The notes under the pieces were generated by a model. It had not been told where the DNA came from. It was given only the letters and a program-made list of their open reading frames with translations, and searched no databases. DNA of 64,000 nt, from positions 2,307,001-2,371,000 of the forward strand of contig CP102593.1 of assembly GCA_025666215.1 (NCBI GenBank), in the 5' to 3' direction. Below are positions 51,886-59,993 of the stretch, piece after piece. A program made the position numbers and the translations under genes. The stretch is from Xanthomonas campestris pv. phormiicola. GTDB taxonomy: Bacteria > Pseudomonadota > Gammaproteobacteria > Xanthomonadales > Xanthomonadaceae. The number at the start of each line of letters is the position of its first letter. The first letter of the stretch is position 1.

Positions 51886-52944
51886 ATGCGCGCCTCCCCG
51901 GTCCACTCCTCGCTCGACCCGCGTGCCCGGCAGCTGCTGCGCACGCTGATCTCGCGCTATATCCGCGACGGCGAACCGGTCGGCTCGCAGACCCTGGCCC
52001 GCCATGCCGGGCTGGACGTGAGTCCGGCGACCATCCGCAACATCCTCGCCGACCTGGAGGACGCCGGCCTGCTCAGCTCGCCGCACACCTCGGCCGGGCG
52101 CATTCCCACCGCCACCGGCTACCGGGTGTTCGTCGACAGCCTGGTGCAGATGCGCCCGCCCGGCGAGGGCGAGGTGGCGCGGCTGCGCGCGGAGATGAGC
52201 AGCGCCGCCGGCACCCAGGCGCTGCTCGGCAGCGCTTCGGAGCTGCTGTCGGCGATGACCCATTTCGTCGGCGTGGTCAGCGCGCCCAAGCGCGAGCAGT
52301 TCGCGTTCCGGCACATCGACTTCGTGCCGCTGGACGCGCGCCGGGTACTGGCGATCCTGGTGTTCGCCGACAACGAGGTGCAGAACCGGGTCATCGAACC
52401 GCGCAAGGCCTACGAGCCGGCCGAGCTGGAACGGGTGGCCAATTATCTGAACGCGCATTTCGCCGGGCGCGCGCTGGCCGACATCCGCGCCAGCCTGGTG
52501 CGCGACCTGCGCCATGCGCGCGACGAGATGGAGCTGCTGCTGGCGCACAGCGTGGAGCTGGCCGAGCAGGCGCTGGCGCCGGCCGGCGACGACATGGTGC
52601 TGGCCGGGCAGACCAAGCTGATGGGCGTGCAGGACCTGTCGGACCTGGAGCGGCTGCGCGAACTGTTCGAGATCTTCGCCAGCAAGCGCGAAATCCTGCA
52701 GCTGCTGGAGCGCACCATCCGCGCGCCGGGCGTGCGCATCTTCATCGGCGAAGAGACCGGGGTGGTGCCGCTGGAGAGCGTGTCGCTGGTCACCGCGCCG
52801 TACATGGCCGGCGGCCAGGTGCTGGGAGTGCTGGGGGTGATCGGCCCCAAGCGCATGGACTACGACCGGGTGATCCCGCTGGTGCAGACCGCCGCCGAAG
52901 TCCTGGGCGCGGCCCTGGACCCGACCCCGCCGAGCGAACGCTGA
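51886..52944 (+). CDS. hrcA: Heat-inducible transcription repressor HrcA
   Basis: 352 aa. N-terminal winged helix (about 8-85: LLRTLISRYIRDGEPVGSQTLARHAGLDVSPATIRNILADLEDAGLL and SAGRIPTATGYRVFVDSL) and a GAF-like dimer domain (IFIGEETG, MGVLGVIGPKRMDY-type end). It represses groESL-type genes through CIRCE sites. In this operon no CIRCE is visible, so its target is probably elsewhere and its own transcription depends on sigma32. Confidence 0.97.
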   Translation: MRASPVHSSLDPRARQLLRTLISRYIRDGEPVGSQTLARHAGLDVSPATIRNILADLEDAGLLSSPHTSAGRIPTATGYRVFVDSLVQMRPPGEGEVARLRAEMSSAAGTQALLGSASELLSAMTHFVGVVSAPKREQFAFRHIDFVPLDARRVLAILVFADNEVQNRVIEPRKAYEPAELERVANYLNAHFAGRALADIRASLVRDLRHARDEMELLLAHSVELAEQALAPAGDDMVLAGQTKLMGVQDLSDLERLRELFEIFASKREILQLLERTIRAPGVRIFIGEETGVVPLESVSLVTAPYMAGGQVLGVLGVIGPKRMDYDRVIPLVQTAAEVLGAALDPTPPSER

Positions 52945-53013
52945 CCGCCAAGCGCCGCACAGGGCAGCGCCAGTCCCTCCTTTCCGCCAGCCAGCCAAGC
53001 CCCAGACCGCGCA

Positions 53014-53048
53014 TTCCCCGGGTCCCGAGTCCCCGGTCCCGAGTCCCG
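53014..53048. repeat. Heptameric GAGTCCC-type repeat before grpE
   Basis: Units of the form GGTCCCGAGTCCCCGGTCCC and GAGTCCC follow each other in the 192-bp gap between hrcA and grpE. It is a single arm of the same family as the arms beside dnaJ and smpB, with no matching inverted arm nearby. The sigma32-like promoter of grpE begins 18 bp downstream. Confidence 0.65.
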
Positions 53049-53065
53049 AACATGCAACACAGCAT

Positions 53066-53092
53066 CTTGAATCCGCTCCACACGCCCACATA
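53066..53092 (+). promoter_or_regulatory. Sigma32-like promoter of grpE
   Basis: CTTGAA (53066-53071), 13 bp, CCCACATA (53085-53092), 44 bp before the grpE start. It is a good match to the heat-shock consensus. Confidence 0.75.
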
Positions 53093-53136
53093 GGTGGTCC
53101 GGTAGGGCGGGTGCATCTCCCGCCAGGGAACCGGAA

Positions 53137-53658
53137 ATGAACCAAGACCACCCCGAATTCGATTCTGAACACCTGTCCGACGCCCAGCAGCCGTCGACCG
53201 ATCCGCTGCAGGCGGAAATCGAGATGCTGCGCACCGAGCTGGCGCTGCTCAAGGCCGACGTGCTGCGCGAGCGCGCCGACCTGGAAAACCAGCGCAAGCG
53301 CATCGCCCGCGATGTCGAGCAGGCGCGCAAGTTCGCCAACGAGCGCCTGCTCGGCGACCTGCTGCCGGTGTTCGACAGCCTGGACGCCGGCCTGAGCGCG
53401 GCCGGCAGCGACCCCAGCCCGCTGCGCGACGGCCTGGAGCTGACCTACAAGCAGCTGCTCAAGGTCGCCGCCGACAATGGCCTGACCCTGCTCGACCCGA
53501 CCGGGCAGCCGTTCAACCCGGAGCACCACCAGGCGATCAGCCAGGCCGAGGCCGACGGCGTCGCCCCCGGCCACGTGATCCAGGTGTTCCAGAAGGGCTA
53601 CCTGCTCAACGAGCGCCTGCTGCGGCCGGCGCTGGTGGTGGTCGCCAAGCACGATTGA
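53137..53658 (+). CDS. grpE: Nucleotide exchange factor GrpE
   Basis: DnaK co-chaperone that releases ADP. 173 aa: an acidic N-terminus, a long coiled coil (about 25-90: [32 protein letters not shown]) and the C-terminal beta-wing with [44 protein letters not shown]. The ribosome site is AGGGA-like, about ten bases before the ATG. It has its own sigma32-like promoter inside the operon. Confidence 0.97.
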   Translation: MNQDHPEFDSEHLSDAQQPSTDPLQAEIEMLRTELALLKADVLRERADLENQRKRIARDVEQARKFANERLLGDLLPVFDSLDAGLSAAGSDPSPLRDGLELTYKQLLKVAADNGLTLLDPTGQPFNPEHHQAISQAEADGVAPGHVIQVFQKGYLLNERLLRPALVVVAKHD

Positions 53659-53727
53659 CGCGTGGCGCCGGCGGTGCGCGCCCGAATCGGGCGCGCACCG
53701 CGGCAGAACGCTAATTTGCGGTGATGG

Positions 53728-53755
53728 CTTGAATGACCTGCGGCCATCCCTATAT
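53728..53755 (+). promoter_or_regulatory. Sigma32-like promoter of dnaK
   Basis: CTTGAA (53728-53733), 14 bp, CCCTATAT (53748-53755), 53 bp before the dnaK start, in the 150-bp gap after grpE. Confidence 0.75.
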
Positions 53756-53808
53756 CCGAACCAGACCCCGGCAGCGGCCGGACACCAGAAATTTTCAGGA
53801 GTCATCCA

Positions 53809-55725
53809 ATGGGCAAGATCATCGGCATCGACCTGGGCACGACCAACTCGTGCGTGGCGATCATGGACGGCGGCAAGGCCCGCGTCATCGAAAATTCCGA
53901 AGGCGACCGCACCACGCCCTCGATCGTCGCCTACACCAAGGACGGCGAAGTGCTGGTGGGCGCCTCGGCCAAGCGCCAGGCGGTCACCAACCCGAAGAAC
54001 ACCTTCTACGCGGTGAAGCGCCTGATCGGCCGCAAGTTCACCGACGCCGAAGTGCAGAAGGACATCGGTCTGGTGCCGTACGGCATCGTCCAGCACGACA
54101 ACGGCGACGCCTGGGTGGCCACCGCCGACGGCCGCAAGCTGGCCTCGCAGGAAATCTCCGCGCAGGTGCTGGAGAAGATGAAGAAGACCGCCGAGGCGTT
54201 CCTGGGCGAGACCGTCACCGAGGCGGTCATCACCGTGCCGGCGTACTTCAACGACAGCCAGCGCCAGGCGACCAAGGACGCCGGCCGCATCGCCGGCCTG
54301 GACGTCAAGCGCATCATCAACGAGCCGACCGCCGCGGCGCTGGCCTACGGCCTGGACAAGGGCCAGGGCGGCGATCGCAAGATCGCGGTGTACGACCTGG
54401 GCGGCGGCACCTTCGACGTGTCGATCATCGAGATCGCCAACGTCGACGGCGAGAAGCAGTTCGAAGTGCTGGCCACCAACGGCGACACCTTCCTCGGCGG
54501 CGAAGACTTCGACAAGCGCGTCATCGACTACCTGGTCGAGGAATTCAACAAGGACCAGGGCATCGACCTGCGCAAGGATCCGCTGGCGCTGCAGCGCCTG
54601 AAGGATGCGGCCGAGCGCGCCAAGATCGAGCTGTCGTCCTCGCAGCAGACCGAAGTCAACCTGCCGTACGTCACCGCCGACGCGTCGGGGCCCAAGCACC
54701 TCAACATCAAGCTGACCCGGGCCAAGCTCGAGGCGCTGGTCGAGGACCTGGTCAAGCGCACCATCGAGCCGTGCCGCACCGCGCTCAACGACGCCGGCCT
54801 GCGCGCCAGCGACGTGACCGAGGTGATCCTGGTCGGCGGCCAGACCCGCATGCCGAAGGTGCAGCAGGCGGTGGCCGAGTTCTTCGGCAAGGAGCCGCGC
54901 AAGGACGTCAACCCCGACGAGGCCGTGGCACTGGGCGCGGCGATCCAGGGCGGCGTGCTGGCCGGCGACGTCAAGGACGTGCTGCTGCTCGACGTGACCC
55001 CGCTGAGCCTGGGCATCGAGACCCTGGGCGGCGTGTTCACCAAGATCATCGAGAAGAACACCACGATCCCGACCAAGGCCTCGCAGACCTTCTCCACCGC
55101 CGAGGACAACCAGTCCGCGGTCACCGTGCACGTGCTGCAGGGCGAGCGCGAGCAGGCCCGCTACAACAAGTCGCTGGCCAAGTTCGACCTGTCCGGGATC
55201 GAGCCGGCGCCGCGCGGCCTGCCGCAGGTGGAGGTGTCCTTCGACATCGACGCCAACGGCATCCTGCACGTGTCGGCCAAGGACAAGAAGACCAACAAGG
55301 AACAGAAGGTCGAGATCAAGGCCGGCTCCGGCCTGTCGGACGACGAGATCCAGCGGATGGTCGCCGACGCGGAAGCCAACCGCGAGGAAGACAAGAAGTT
55401 CCATGAGCTGGTGCAGGCGCGCAACCAGGCCGACGGCCTGATCCACGCCACCCGCAGCGCGATCACCGAGCACGGCAGCAAGGTCGGCGGCGACGTGATC
55501 GGCAAGGTCGAGTCGGCCCTGGCGGACCTGGAAACGGCGATGAAGGGCGACGACAAGGGCCAGATCGAGGCCAAGACCAAGGCGCTGGAAGAGGCCGGGC
55601 AGTCGCTGTACGCGGCCGCCGCCGCCGGCGAACAGCAGCCGGGCGCCGCCCCGGGCGGTGCGCAGGCCGCCGGCGACGACGTGGTCGACGCCGAGTTCAC
55701 CGAGGTCAAGGACGACAAGAAGTAA
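53809..55725 (+). CDS. dnaK: Chaperone DnaK (Hsp70)
   Basis: 638 aa, full length. ATPase motifs [19 protein letters not shown] (phosphate 1), [13 protein letters not shown] (phosphate 2) and [13 protein letters not shown]; the substrate-binding domain begins after the conserved linker [18 protein letters not shown]; the lid is helical and the end, [14 protein letters not shown], keeps the EVKD tail. The ribosome site AGGAG is well placed. It works with DnaJ and GrpE, encoded beside it. Confidence 0.99.
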   Translation: MGKIIGIDLGTTNSCVAIMDGGKARVIENSEGDRTTPSIVAYTKDGEVLVGASAKRQAVTNPKNTFYAVKRLIGRKFTDAEVQKDIGLVPYGIVQHDNGDAWVATADGRKLASQEISAQVLEKMKKTAEAFLGETVTEAVITVPAYFNDSQRQATKDAGRIAGLDVKRIINEPTAAALAYGLDKGQGGDRKIAVYDLGGGTFDVSIIEIANVDGEKQFEVLATNGDTFLGGEDFDKRVIDYLVEEFNKDQGIDLRKDPLALQRLKDAAERAKIELSSSQQTEVNLPYVTADASGPKHLNIKLTRAKLEALVEDLVKRTIEPCRTALNDAGLRASDVTEVILVGGQTRMPKVQQAVAEFFGKEPRKDVNPDEAVALGAAIQGGVLAGDVKDVLLLDVTPLSLGIETLGGVFTKIIEKNTTIPTKASQTFSTAEDNQSAVTVHVLQGEREQARYNKSLAKFDLSGIEPAPRGLPQVEVSFDIDANGILHVSAKDKKTNKEQKVEIKAGSGLSDDEIQRMVADAEANREEDKKFHELVQARNQADGLIHATRSAITEHGSKVGGDVIGKVESALADLETAMKGDDKGQIEAKTKALEEAGQSLYAAAAAGEQQPGAAPGGAQAAGDDVVDAEFTEVKDDKK

Positions 55726-55727
55726 GG

Positions 55728-55875
55728 CCGGGACTCGGGACCGGGGACTCGGGACTCGGTGGGGAAACCTACCGGGTCCCGGGTCCCTGGCCCCGCGTTC
55801 CGCATCGCCTGGAGCCGCTACCGTGTATCAACTTTCCGCCATGCCGGGTCCCGAGTCCCGAGTCCCGAGTCCCGA
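55728..55875. repeat. Inverted heptamer arms between dnaK and dnaJ
   Basis: The left arm (55728-55757) is made of GGGACTC/GGGACCG units; the right arm (55844-55875) is made of GAGTCCC units in inverse sense (three GAGTCCC in a row), with another inner run around 55772-55790. The element fills the gap between dnaK and dnaJ, so it is transcribed and could form a large stem that lowers dnaJ expression relative to dnaK. Confidence 0.75.
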
Positions 55876-55878
55876 TCA

Positions 55879-57006
55879 ATGAGCAAACGCGACTACTACG
55901 AAGTGCTGGGCGTGGCCCGTACCGCCAGCGACGACGAGCTGAAGAAGGCCTATCGCCGCTGTGCGATGAAGTACCACCCCGACCGCAATCCGGGCGACCA
56001 CGCGGCCGAGGCCGCGTTCAAGGAATGCAAGGAAGCCTACGAGGTCCTCTCCGACGGCAACAAGCGGCGCATGTACGACGCGCACGGCCATGCCGCGTTC
56101 GAGCACGGGATGGGCGGCGGTGGCGGTGCTGGCGGCCCGGACATGGGCGATATCTTCGGCGACATCTTCGGCAACATCTTCGGTGGCGCCGGCGGTGGCG
56201 GCCGCGCGGCGCGGCGCGGCGCCGACATCGGCTACGTGCTGGAACTGGATCTGGAAGAGGCGGTGGCCGGGATCGAGCGGCGCATCGAGATTCCGACCCT
56301 GGGCGAATGCGAACACTGCCACGGCAGCGGCTCGGAAGACGGCAAGGTCGAGATCTGCACGACCTGCCAGGGGCGCGGCCAGGTGCGGATCCAGCGCGGC
56401 ATCTTCGCGATGCAGCAGAGCTGCCCGCATTGCGCCGGCCGCGGCCAGATCGTGCAGAACCCGTGCGGCACCTGCCACGGCGCCGGCCGCGTCGAGGAAA
56501 CCAAGGTGCTGTCGGTGAAGATTCCGCCCGGCGTGGACAACGGCGACCGCATCCGCCTGTCCGGCGAAGGCGAGGCCGGTCCGGCTGGCACCCCGCCTGG
56601 CGATCTGTATGTGGAAGTGCGGGTGCGCGAGCATGCGATCTTCCAGCGCGACGGCGACGACCTGCACTGCGAAGTGCCGATCCGCATCTCCCAGGCCGCG
56701 CTCGGCGACACCGTGCGCGTGGCCACGCTGGGCGGCGAGGCGGAGATCCGCATTCCCGCCGAGACCCAGACCGGCAAGCTGTTCCGCTTGCGCGGTAAGG
56801 GCGTGCGTTCGGTGCGCAGCCGCAGCGAAGGCGACCTGTACTGCCGCGTGGTGGTGGAAACCCCGGTCAACCTCACCGCCGACCAGCGCAAGCTGCTGGA
56901 AGAGTTCGAATCCACCTTCACCGGCGAGGACGCGCGCAAGCATTCGCCGAAGTCGGCGACCTTCATCGACGGGGTGAAGGGGTTCTGGGACCGGATGACG
57001 TCGTAA
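55879..57006 (+). CDS. dnaJ: Chaperone DnaJ (Hsp40)
   Basis: 375 aa. J domain (1-70) with KYHPDRNPG, Gly/Phe-rich linker (about 76-105), a zinc-binding domain with four CxxCxGxG repeats ([32 protein letters not shown]) and two C-terminal substrate domains. It stimulates DnaK ATPase and delivers clients. The start [11 protein letters not shown] is the family start; upstream sequence in the frame is repeat. Confidence 0.98.
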   Translation: MSKRDYYEVLGVARTASDDELKKAYRRCAMKYHPDRNPGDHAAEAAFKECKEAYEVLSDGNKRRMYDAHGHAAFEHGMGGGGGAGGPDMGDIFGDIFGNIFGGAGGGGRAARRGADIGYVLELDLEEAVAGIERRIEIPTLGECEHCHGSGSEDGKVEICTTCQGRGQVRIQRGIFAMQQSCPHCAGRGQIVQNPCGTCHGAGRVEETKVLSVKIPPGVDNGDRIRLSGEGEAGPAGTPPGDLYVEVRVREHAIFQRDGDDLHCEVPIRISQAALGDTVRVATLGGEAEIRIPAETQTGKLFRLRGKGVRSVRSRSEGDLYCRVVVETPVNLTADQRKLLEEFESTFTGEDARKHSPKSATFIDGVKGFWDRMTS

Positions 57007-57016
57007 GGCCGTGATT

Positions 57017-57272
57017 CGGGATTGGGGATTGGGGATTCGCAACGGCCGATCCCTGGTGCCTGTCGGGTCTCGTGCGCAAGAAGAGGCACGTGTGGGGCGC
57101 GATTTTTGGCGCCGGGCACGTGCCTTTTTGGTTGCTGGGAGTTGGGATTGGGATTGGGATTGGGGATTGGCAACGGCGGATCCTGCGGCCGTTGGTTCCC
57201 GTGCTGGACAGGAAGGCGCGGGCGCATTCGGCGGCTGCGGGTGCCTTTTCCGATCCCGAATCCCCAATCCCA
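57017..57272. repeat. GGGATT repeat arms between dnaJ and pdxY
   Basis: GGGATT-type units run at 57017-57039 and again at 57143-57170 (hexamer GGGATT three or more times), and inverted units (ATCCCGAATCCCCAATCCCA) close the element at 57253-57272. The 283-bp gap holds this element and one terminator-like stem but no gene. Confidence 0.75.
57084..57129 (+). terminator. Terminator-like stem after dnaJ
   Basis: AGGCACGTG (57084-57092) pairs with CACGTGCCT (57117-57125), followed by TTTT. The 24-base loop contains its own GGCGC-type pairing. It probably ends the hrcA-grpE-dnaK-dnaJ transcript. Confidence 0.6.
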
Positions 57273-57289
57273 GCCCTTAAACTACGGCG

Positions 57290-58198
57290 ATGAACGCATC
57301 CGCCGAACGCCATCTGATCCACGGCCGTCGCCAGCGCCCCGACGGGCCGGTGCCGGTCGACGTCGTTTCCGTGCAGTCGCAACTGGTCTATGGCCACGCC
57401 GGCAACAGCGCAGCGATGCCGCCGATGCGTGCGCTGGGCCTGCGCGTGGCGGAGATCCCGACCACGTTGTTGAGCAACGCGCCGTTCTACGACACCTTGC
57501 GCGGCAAGGTGCTGCCGTCGGACTGGTTCGCCGATCTGCTGCTCGGCGCCAGCGAGCGCGGCTTGCCGCAGCGTGCGCGCATGTTGGTGTCCGGCTATTT
57601 CGGCAGCGTCGGCAACGGCACTGCGTTCGCCGACTGGCTCGACGCCACGCTGCCGCAGTGCCCGTCGCTGCGCTACTGCCTGGATCCGGTGATCGGCGAT
57701 ACGCATACCGGACCCTATGTCGAGCCGGGGCTGGAGACCGTGTTCGCCGAACGCCTGTTGCCGCATGCGTGGCTGGTCACGCCGAACGCGTTCGAACTCG
57801 GCCGCCTGACCGGCCTGCCGGCGCTGGCGCAGGACGATGCCATCGCCGCGGCGCGCGTGCTGCTGGCGCGCGGGCCGCAGTGGGTGTTGGCGCACAGCGT
57901 CAGCGGCGACGCAGGCCAGCTGGTGACCCTGGCGGTGAGCCGCGAGGCGGTCTACCGCTGGTGCTCGCCGCTGTTGCCGGTGGACGTGGCCGGCACCGGC
58001 GACGTGCTGATGGCGCTGCTGGTCGCGTTCCTGCTGCGCGGCGACGCGTTCGAGCTGGCGATCGGCCGCGCCATCGCCGGCGTGCATGCGGCGCTGGAAG
58101 CGACCCTGGCCAGCGGCTATGAGGAACTGGACGTGCTCGCCGCCGCGCCCGCGGCGCTGGCCACGCCGCTGCGCTTCGCCGCCGAGCGCCTGGCGTGA
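57290..58198 (+). CDS. pdxY: Pyridoxal kinase PdxY
   Basis: Ribokinase-family enzyme of the vitamin B6 salvage pathway, 302 aa. VDVVSVQSQLVYGHAGNSAAMPPMRALGL is the substrate site, CLDPVIGDTHTGPYV the metal/ATP region and DVAGTGDVLMALLVAFLL carries the catalytic Asp of GTGD. The first 22 residues are longer than in E. coli PdxY; Met1 is the only good start seen. It overlaps tyrA by four bases (GTGA). Confidence 0.95.
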   Translation: MNASAERHLIHGRRQRPDGPVPVDVVSVQSQLVYGHAGNSAAMPPMRALGLRVAEIPTTLLSNAPFYDTLRGKVLPSDWFADLLLGASERGLPQRARMLVSGYFGSVGNGTAFADWLDATLPQCPSLRYCLDPVIGDTHTGPYVEPGLETVFAERLLPHAWLVTPNAFELGRLTGLPALAQDDAIAAARVLLARGPQWVLAHSVSGDAGQLVTLAVSREAVYRWCSPLLPVDVAGTGDVLMALLVAFLLRGDAFELAIGRAIAGVHAALEATLASGYEELDVLAAAPAALATPLRFAAERLA

Positions 58199-59307
58199 GC
58201 CTGCGCCCGGTCGTCGGCATCGTCGGCAGCGCCGGCGCCTATGGCCGCTGGCTGAGCCGGTTCTTCCGCGAGCGCATGCAGCTGCAGGTGGTCGGCCACG
58301 ATCCGGCCGATCCGCAGTCGCTGGATCCGGACGCCTTGCTGCAGCGCGCGCAGGTGCTGATCTTCTCCGCGCCGATCCGGCGCACGCCGGCGCTGATCGG
58401 CGACTACGTGCGCCGCGCCGCCGGGCGCGAACGCGATCAGCTGTGGCTGGACGTGACCTCGGTCAAGCGCGAACCGGTGGCCGCGATGCTGGCCTCGCAG
58501 GCGGAGGTGGCCGGCCTGCATCCGATGACCGCGCCGCCGAAGTCGCCCACGCTGAAGGGCCGCGTGCTGGTGGTCTGCGAAGCGCGGTTGTCGCGTTGGC
58601 AGGCGTGGCTGCAGCAGCTGTGCACGGCGCTGGAAGCCGAATGCGTGCGCAGCACGCCCGACCACCACGACCAGGTGATGGCGCTGGTGCAGGCGATGGT
58701 GCATGCCAGCCACCTGGCCCAGGCCGGCGTGCTGCGCGAGCAGGCGCCGACGCTGGGGCCGCTGCAGGCGCTGATGCCGTACCGTTCGGCCTCGTTCGAA
58801 CTGGATACCGCGATCATCGCGCGCATCCTGGCGCTGAACCCGGCGATCTACGAAGACATCCAGTTCGGCAACCCGCATGTCGGCGGCGTGCTCGACGGCT
58901 TGATCGCGCAACTGTCGCGGCTGCGCGACCAGGTCGGCCGCGGCGACGATGCGGCGCGCGCGCAGTTCCGCGCCGATTTCCTCGACGCCAATCGCCAGGC
59001 GCTGGGCGAGGCGGCGATCGCGCACGGCAACTACAGCTACGAACGCGTCGGCTATCTGCTCGCCGACCTGACCGAACAGCTGACGCTCAGCGTCTATCTG
59101 CCCGAGGACCGGGCGGGATCGTTGCGCACCTTGCTGTACGTGTTCGAGCGCCACGACGTCAGCCTGGCCTCGATCCACTCCTCGCGCACGCCGACCGGAG
59201 AACTGCATTTCCGCATCGGCTTCGATCCGGCCACCGCGGCGACGGTGTTGGATGCCGCGGCAGCGGAGATCGACGCCAGCGGGATCGGCCGGGTGTTGCC
59301 ACGCTAG
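58195..59307 (+). CDS. tyrA: Prephenate dehydrogenase
   Basis: Tyrosine-pathway enzyme of 370 aa, starting at GTG within the pdxY stop. VVGIVGSAGAYGRWLSRFFRERM is the NAD-binding loop, LDVTSVKREPVAAMLASQAEVAGLHPMTAPP the active-site region with the catalytic His, and the C-terminal part (about 290-360: LTLSVYLPEDRAGSLRTLLYVFERHDVSLASIHSSRTPTGELHFRIGF) is an ACT-like regulatory domain, so feedback by tyrosine is likely. There is no chorismate mutase part. It is translationally coupled to pdxY. Confidence 0.94.
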   Translation: MSLRPVVGIVGSAGAYGRWLSRFFRERMQLQVVGHDPADPQSLDPDALLQRAQVLIFSAPIRRTPALIGDYVRRAAGRERDQLWLDVTSVKREPVAAMLASQAEVAGLHPMTAPPKSPTLKGRVLVVCEARLSRWQAWLQQLCTALEAECVRSTPDHHDQVMALVQAMVHASHLAQAGVLREQAPTLGPLQALMPYRSASFELDTAIIARILALNPAIYEDIQFGNPHVGGVLDGLIAQLSRLRDQVGRGDDAARAQFRADFLDANRQALGEAAIAHGNYSYERVGYLLADLTEQLTLSVYLPEDRAGSLRTLLYVFERHDVSLASIHSSRTPTGELHFRIGFDPATAATVLDAAAAEIDASGIGRVLPR

Positions 59308-59327
59308 TCCGAAGCAGACCGTCACCC

Positions 59328-59438
59328 TGCAAGAGCGGCTTCAGCCGCGACAGGCAGTACCAACAAAGCGGTTGGCCAGCGCGTTGCGCAGCATGTCCGT
59401 GTCCAGGGGGCTGCGGTCGCGGCTGCAGCCGCCTACAA
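59328..59438. repeat. Pair of inverted REP-like elements
   Basis: GCAAGAGCGGCTTCAGCCGC (from 59329) and, in the other orientation, GTCGCGGCTGCAGCCGCC (from 59416) lie in the 352-bp convergent gap after tyrA. Each is a short palindrome; together they make a BIME-like pair, 20 bp past the tyrA stop, and may act as a transcript end or boundary. Confidence 0.7.
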
Positions 59439-59482
59439 GGGCAGGGGATACCCGGCTGCCGCAATCGCAACGCTAGCGCACT

Positions 59483-59528
59483 TCATCCACAGGCAGTGTG
59501 GATGGAATGCGCGCAAACATGTGGATAA
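59483..59528. other. Cluster of three DnaA-box-like 9-mers
   Basis: TCATCCACA (59483-59491), TGTGGATGG (59497-59505) and TGTGGATAA (59520-59528). The last is a perfect DnaA box (TTATCCACA on the minus strand), and the others differ by one or two bases. They occur within 46 bp of a convergent gap that also has an AT-rich dyad TCAATAATTGA (59572-59582) downstream. No dnaA or dnaN gene is in the window, so this is not oriC; a DnaA-titrating site is possible. Confidence 0.5.
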
Positions 59529-59659
59529 GTGTCTGCGCGCCCTGTGCGGCGGGCGTGTCAAGAGGCTTGGTCAATAATTGATCACTGGCCGTCGCGCGCA
59601 GCGCGCGAGGCGGACAGATCGCATTGCCGCTCGTCGTTGCCGCGCGGCAGCGTGCGCGC

Positions 59660-59869
59660 TCACGCCGCGGTCAGGGTCAGCTCGCCGCTGGTGGTGGTGA
59701 ACTGCTGGCCGCGGCGGATCAGCTTGCGCCCGTCGGCCAGTTCGTAGCGCAGCGCCGGCGTGGACGGCGCGTCGTGCTGCGCCTGCTGCTGCTGCGTTTC
59801 GTCCTGGAACTCGGTGATCAGATAGGCCTCGCCGTCGGGGCCGAAGGCGGGCAGCTGGCGAAAGGACAT
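59660..59869 (-). CDS. Small protein of unknown function
   Basis: 69 aa (opens MSFRQLPAFGPDGEAYLITE), soluble. It has a Gln-rich stretch (QQQQAQ, about 26-31) and an end, ADGRKLIRRGQQFTTTSGELTLTAA, that looks like a short beta-sheet domain. A strong ribosome site (AGGAGA) precedes the ATG; the upstream frame to 60058 overlaps the 3' end of the ABC transporter gene and is not credible. I do not know the family. It lies 124 bp downstream of the ABC transporter gene on the same strand. Confidence 0.65.
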   Translation of the reverse strand: MSFRQLPAFGPDGEAYLITEFQDETQQQQAQHDAPSTPALRYELADGRKLIRRGQQFTTTSGELTLTAA

Positions 59870-59993
59870 GGCGTGTCTCCTGAAGGCGATTCGTCGAACC
59901 GGATTGCGCCGGAAACGCTGCCGGCGCCTTGCGCCGCAGCCGTTGCGTGGGGCGCAGCGGGACCGTAGTCCCGCCGGTGTTAGCACGGCGTGC

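Noticed and set aside
51871..55473. A 1200-aa open frame on the minus strand
   Set aside because: It is antisense to hrcA, grpE and dnaK; the composition (His/Asp/Gly/Val/Leu-rich) is that of a GC-rich antisense shadow.
59483..59528. Chromosomal origin
   Set aside because: There are DnaA-box-like sites but no dnaA, dnaN or AT-rich unwinding region, so it cannot be called an origin.
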